NCBI RefSeq assembly: GCF_003076135.1
Contig: NZ_QDGZ01000007.1
Location: forward strand, 303,654-367,653
DNA length: 64,000 nt
Source: Nocardioides gansuensis
GTDB taxonomy: Bacteria; Actinomycetota; Actinomycetes; Propionibacteriales; Nocardioidaceae
Direction: 5' to 3'
The position numbers were made by a program, and so were the translations under genes. Positions 60,709-64,000 of the stretch are shown here, piece after piece (positions within the stretch are counted from its first letter, which is position 1; the number at the start of each line of letters is the position of its first letter). A model generated the notes under the pieces. That model ran no database searches. It had not been told where the DNA came from and was given only the letters and a program-made list of their open reading frames with translations.

Positions 60709-63700
60709 GTGCATCAAGGCCTCTACGAGTCGCTCCTCACGACCGCGCTGTCCCAGGACCTCGAGACCCTGGACGCGGTGGCGACAACGATCGAGAAGGT
60801 CGACCCCGCAGACCAGCCGCACGTGCTTGCGCGCCATGTCGCTGCTGCGCTCACCCGCAAGCTCGAGAGCGTCAAGGACCCTGCGTCCCGCCTGGCCTTG
60901 GTCAACGACCTCGTGAGCCGGCTGGGTGAGCATCCCGAGCAGGTCGTTGAGCCCGCACGTCAGCTCCTCGCAATCCAAGGCCAGAAATCCAGACGGCCAG
61001 CGACACCCCTTTCAGATGCCGCGCTCCTCACGAACACCCGAGGCGAGCCGACCCTCGGCGCAGAGCTCAAGTCAGAGATCGATACCTCGGACGAAGTCGA
61101 CCTGCTCTGCGCCTTCGTGCGCTGGTACGGCCTTCGCCTCCTCGAGCCGGAGCTGGCTCGTCTGCGCGAGCGTGGCAAGCCGCTGCGCGTCATCACGACC
61201 ACGTATATGGGATCCACCGAGCGCCGGGCTCTCGACCGCCTCGTTCGCGAGTACGGCGCGGAGGTGCGGATTCAGTACGACGCGCAGCGCACTCGGCTCC
61301 ACGCCAAGGCCTGGATGTTCCGCCGCTACACCGGCTTCGACACGGCGTACGTCGGGTCCTCCAACCTGTCACGCGCAGCCCTGCTCGACGGCGTGGAGTG
61401 GAATGTCCGCCTCTCCAAGGTCGCCACTCCGACGCTGCTTGAGAAGTTCCGCGCCACCTTCGACACCTACTGGCATGACTCGTGCTTCGAGCCCTACCAC
61501 CCGGACCGCGACGCGGATCGGCTCGACGACGCCCTCAACGAGGCGGCCGGGCGCACGCAGCACGATCGCGTCACAATCAGCCTGTCCGGTCTCGAGGTGC
61601 GCCCTTTCGCGTACCAGCAGGAGATGCTCGAAGCAATCCAGGCAGAGCGCACACTGCACGACCGGCATAGCAACCTCGTCGTCGCTGCAACCGGGACCGG
61701 TAAGACCGTCGTCGCGGCCCTCGACTACCGCCGACTCTGCAAGGACGGCGACCGCCCAAGCCTCCTGTTCATCGCCCATCGCAAGGAGATCCTCGAGCAA
61801 TCGGTGCGCACCTACCGAGAGGTGCTGGCGGACGGCGACTTCGGAGAGCTGTACGTCGGCGGCGCGAGGCCTGAGCGTTGGCGTCATGTCTTCGCCAGCG
61901 TTCAGTCCCTGACCAGTCACGGCGTCGACCGCATCCCTCCGGACGCGTTCGACGTGGTCGTCATAGACGAGTTCCACCACGCCGCCGCCCCGACGTACCG
62001 CCGGATCATGGAGCATCTGGCGCCGCGCGAGCTCTTGGGGCTGACGGCCACGCCGGAGCGCGCGGACGGCACGCACGTGATGGACCTCTTCGGAGGCCGC
62101 ATCGCCGCGGAGCTGCGCCTGTGGGACGCACTCGGCGCGGATCTGCTCTGTCCCTTCCACTACTTCGTGGTCTCGGACGGCACGGACCTCCGCGATGTGA
62201 CCTGGTCGCGTGGCCGCTACGACGAGCACGAACTCGAGCAGCTCTTCACGGGCAACAAGGCTCGCGCCGCGATCGTGCTCAACCAGTTGCGCGACAAGAT
62301 CCTGGAGCCGGGCGCCATGCGCGCCCTGGGGTTCTGCGTCAGCGTCGCGCATGCGGAGTTCATGGCGCGGTGCTTTGTGGAGGCCGGCATCCCGGCGCGT
62401 GCCGTCAGCGGACAGACCAGCGCAACGGATCGTGCTCAGGCACTTCGAGACCTGCGTGATCGCCGCATCAACGCACTGTTCGCGGCCGACCTGTTCAACG
62501 AAGGCCTAGACCTGCCCGACGTCGACACCGTCCTGTTCCTTCGCCCCACCGAAAGCGCCACGATCTTCCTGCAGCAGCTCGGCCGCGGCCTCCGCCGCAC
62601 CCGCGACAAAGCTGTCCTCACCGTGCTCGACTTCGTCGGGCACCACCGCAAGGAGTTCCGCTTCGACCAGAAGCTCCGCGCCCTGACCGGGGCGACACGG
62701 CAGGGCCTGATGCGCGAGATCGAGCGCGGCTTCCCTTTCCTGCCGTCGGGCTGCCAGATCGTCATGGATCGCCAGGCCCAGTCGATCGTCCTCGACAACA
62801 TCCGCAGCCAGGTGGCTCAGCGCTGGCCGCAGATCGTCGCCGAACTTCGTTCGTACGGCGATCACGACCTGGGCAGCTTCCTCGCCGAGTCCGGTCTCGA
62901 GCTGGCCGACATCTTGCGTCGCGGCAGCCGCTCGTGGACGTCTCTTCGTCGCGAAGCCGGGCTTTCGACTCCTCCCGGGTCTCCCGCCGAGGCTGCTCTG
63001 CTCAAGCGGGTCAGGGCATTCGCGCACGTCGACGACCCACTTCGAGCCTCGTCGTACGGTCGACTGCTGGCCGATCCTGATGTTGACTTCGATGCGCTGA
63101 GCGGGTCAGAGCGCCGACTCGCGGAGATGCTCTTCTTTTCCGTGTGGCCGGACGGCGGCGGGTATGGCTCGGTCGAGTCAGGCCTTACAGCTTTGGCAGC
63201 CGACCCCGCACTACGCGCCGAAGCAGGCGCCGTGGTCGACCTGGCCTTCGACCGGGCGCGACACGAGCCCCTCCCCCTCACCGGCTCGTTGACTGGAGTG
63301 CCACTGATGGTGCACGCGCGCTACCAGCGGGAGGAGATCCTCGCCGCGCTTGGCTACGCGAGTCTCGAGCGGAAGCCGACCAGCGTGATGCAGGGCGTCG
63401 CCTATTCGGCGGAGACGAACACCGACATCTTCTTCATCACCTTGAAGAAGTCCGAGGCCGACTACTCGCCGACAACGATGTACCGCGACTACCCGATCAG
63501 CCCGACGCTGTTCCACTGGGAGTCCCAGTCGACGACGACCGTGGCGTCGCCCACTGGGCAGCGATATCTCTTGGGGAGCAGCAACGTCCTGCTCTTCGTG
63601 CGTCAGGAGGCCGACAACGAGTTCGGGACCGCGCCCTACCTCTTCCTCGGGCCGGCGCACTGCGTCTCGCACGTGGGCGAGCGTCCGATCGCGATCACCT

Positions 63701-63762
63701 GGCAGTTGGATCACCCGATGCCTGCGGAGTTCTTCGCCGACGCGACCGTGGCTGCCGGCTGA
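60709..63762 (+). CDS. PLD-nuclease/SF2 helicase/DUF3427 protein
   Basis: The 1017-residue multidomain protein has an N-terminal helical region, a phospholipase D-like nuclease domain at ~100-260 (TRLHAKAWMF with HxK, then VGSSNLSRAAL), an SF2 helicase at ~300-650 (Walker A VVAATGTGKTVVAAL, DEFHH box, GLTATPERADG, LGRGLRRTRDK motif VI) and a C-terminal DUF3427-type region (SVMQGVAYSAETNTDIFFIT). Similar proteins recur in bacterial genomic islands and are suspected of DNA processing or phage defence. Codons end in A or T more often than in neighbours (gat, cgt, ctt), which suggests recent transfer. GTG 60709 is the start. Confidence 0.88.
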   Translation: MHQGLYESLLTTALSQDLETLDAVATTIEKVDPADQPHVLARHVAAALTRKLESVKDPASRLALVNDLVSRLGEHPEQVVEPARQLLAIQGQKSRRPATPLSDAALLTNTRGEPTLGAELKSEIDTSDEVDLLCAFVRWYGLRLLEPELARLRERGKPLRVITTTYMGSTERRALDRLVREYGAEVRIQYDAQRTRLHAKAWMFRRYTGFDTAYVGSSNLSRAALLDGVEWNVRLSKVATPTLLEKFRATFDTYWHDSCFEPYHPDRDADRLDDALNEAAGRTQHDRVTISLSGLEVRPFAYQQEMLEAIQAERTLHDRHSNLVVAATGTGKTVVAALDYRRLCKDGDRPSLLFIAHRKEILEQSVRTYREVLADGDFGELYVGGARPERWRHVFASVQSLTSHGVDRIPPDAFDVVVIDEFHHAAAPTYRRIMEHLAPRELLGLTATPERADGTHVMDLFGGRIAAELRLWDALGADLLCPFHYFVVSDGTDLRDVTWSRGRYDEHELEQLFTGNKARAAIVLNQLRDKILEPGAMRALGFCVSVAHAEFMARCFVEAGIPARAVSGQTSATDRAQALRDLRDRRINALFAADLFNEGLDLPDVDTVLFLRPTESATIFLQQLGRGLRRTRDKAVLTVLDFVGHHRKEFRFDQKLRALTGATRQGLMREIERGFPFLPSGCQIVMDRQAQSIVLDNIRSQVAQRWPQIVAELRSYGDHDLGSFLAESGLELADILRRGSRSWTSLRREAGLSTPPGSPAEAALLKRVRAFAHVDDPLRASSYGRLLADPDVDFDALSGSERRLAEMLFFSVWPDGGGYGSVESGLTALAADPALRAEAGAVVDLAFDRARHEPLPLTGSLTGVPLMVHARYQREEILAALGYASLERKPTSVMQGVAYSAETNTDIFFITLKKSEADYSPTTMYRDYPISPTLFHWESQSTTTVASPTGQRYLLGSSNVLLFVRQEADNEFGTAPYLFLGPAHCVSHVGERPIAITWQLDHPMPAEFFADATVAAG

Positions 63763-63792
63763 TCCAGCCAACAGACGTACGGATCGGCCAGC

Positions 63793-63821
63793 CCCGGGGT
63801 CCTTAACCCAAGGCGCCCCGG
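63793..63821 (+). terminator. hairpin after the helicase gene
   Basis: CCCGGGG-t-CCTT and AAGG-cg-CCCCGGG pair around an AACCC loop, 30 bp after the stop codon. No T tract follows, so this would be an actinobacterial I-shaped terminator. Confidence 0.5.
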
Positions 63822-64000
63822 GAAACGAGCGTCACTCCGGCTCCCTTCTGTTGTCAACCGGTGGTTTCGAGGTCCCTCTTCCGGGTGGGCGGTCGTGGGC
63901 GTAGCGTCGTGGTCGCGGGTCCGGGAAGTGGCTGATCCGAAGTGTCGATGAGCGGGTGAGAGTCGACCGCGCTGGATTCTTGAGACGCCCCGCAGTGCCC
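63822..64000. other. right-edge segment with no supported gene
   Basis: I see no open frame with coding features on the plus strand. On the minus strand an open frame enters from the right edge and ends near 63834 (last residues VDNRREPE), which could be the C-terminus of a gene that continues outside, but it has no recognisable motif. Confidence 0.3.

Noticed and set aside
63834..64000. Transposase C-terminus entering from the right edge
   Set aside because: The frame is short, ends without any transposase motif, and no terminal inverted repeat is visible inside the window.

Overview
The window is very GC-rich, gene-dense actinobacterial chromosome, most likely Nocardioides or another Nocardioidaceae. 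This is inferred from the DUF3000, HemQ, DUF222/HNH (13E12-type) and DUF664 families, from ATP-dependent LigC with a separate LigD-type polymerase, from many leaderless genes with a TANNNT hexamer 6-7 nt before the start codon, and from small palindromic repeats built on a 'ggtcgagcgaagtcgagac' core. No phage, integrase, complete insertion sequence or CRISPR array was found. No gene-free stretch exceeds 300 bases; the largest are 54432-54681, 38087-38309, 63763-64000 and 2557-2770.

Layout. 1-2556 (minus): an acidic repeat protein translationally coupled to an M50 zinc metalloprotease with a PqqD-like N-terminal domain, the best candidate here for an undescribed system (leader-bearing exported protein plus leader-binding protease). 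2771-2852: tRNA-Gln. 2867-11018: DNA ligase LigC with a divergent SLOG protein, a two-domain glycosyltransferase/Stealth phosphotransferase, a sulfotransferase, a DinB-like protein, a LigD-type polymerase and MsrB. 11028-14159: lipoprotein, then coproheme decarboxylase HemQ and porphyrinogen oxidase HemY; hemE lies at 24680-25708. 14184-21818: a two-component flavin monooxygenase cluster (flavin reductases, LysR, MFS pump, SsuABC-like importer, NtaA/SnaA/DszA-type monooxygenase), probably for organosulfur or similar substrates.

22015-34705: two methyltransferases, DUF4349 and sugar-binding lipoproteins, RNase D, a PemK-like protein and the large helicase HrpA. 34880-38086: a RelA/SpoT-type alarmone synthetase and a two-component system. 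38310-41405: a TetR repressor divergent from a Baeyer-Villiger-type monooxygenase and SDR operon. 41440-54431: DUF402 protein, ThrE exporter, YbdK-type ligase, wax ester/TAG synthase, an orphan DNA adenine methyltransferase, a phosphodiester glycosidase, Mug glycosylase, a matrixin-like protease, and a DUF222/HNH protein. 54682-63762: small metabolic genes, a frameshifted PhoX-type phosphatase, an aminotransferase and a PLD-helicase-DUF3427 protein with less GC-extreme codons.

Two themes cut across the window. First, palindromic repeats fill every convergent gene junction wider than 30 bp and are also inserted in frame inside hemY, hrpA, the Stealth gene and the 3' end of the monooxygenase gene. 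Second, many genes look leaderless, including divergent pairs such as the polymerase and msrB genes, whose -10 hexamers overlap within an 18-bp gap.
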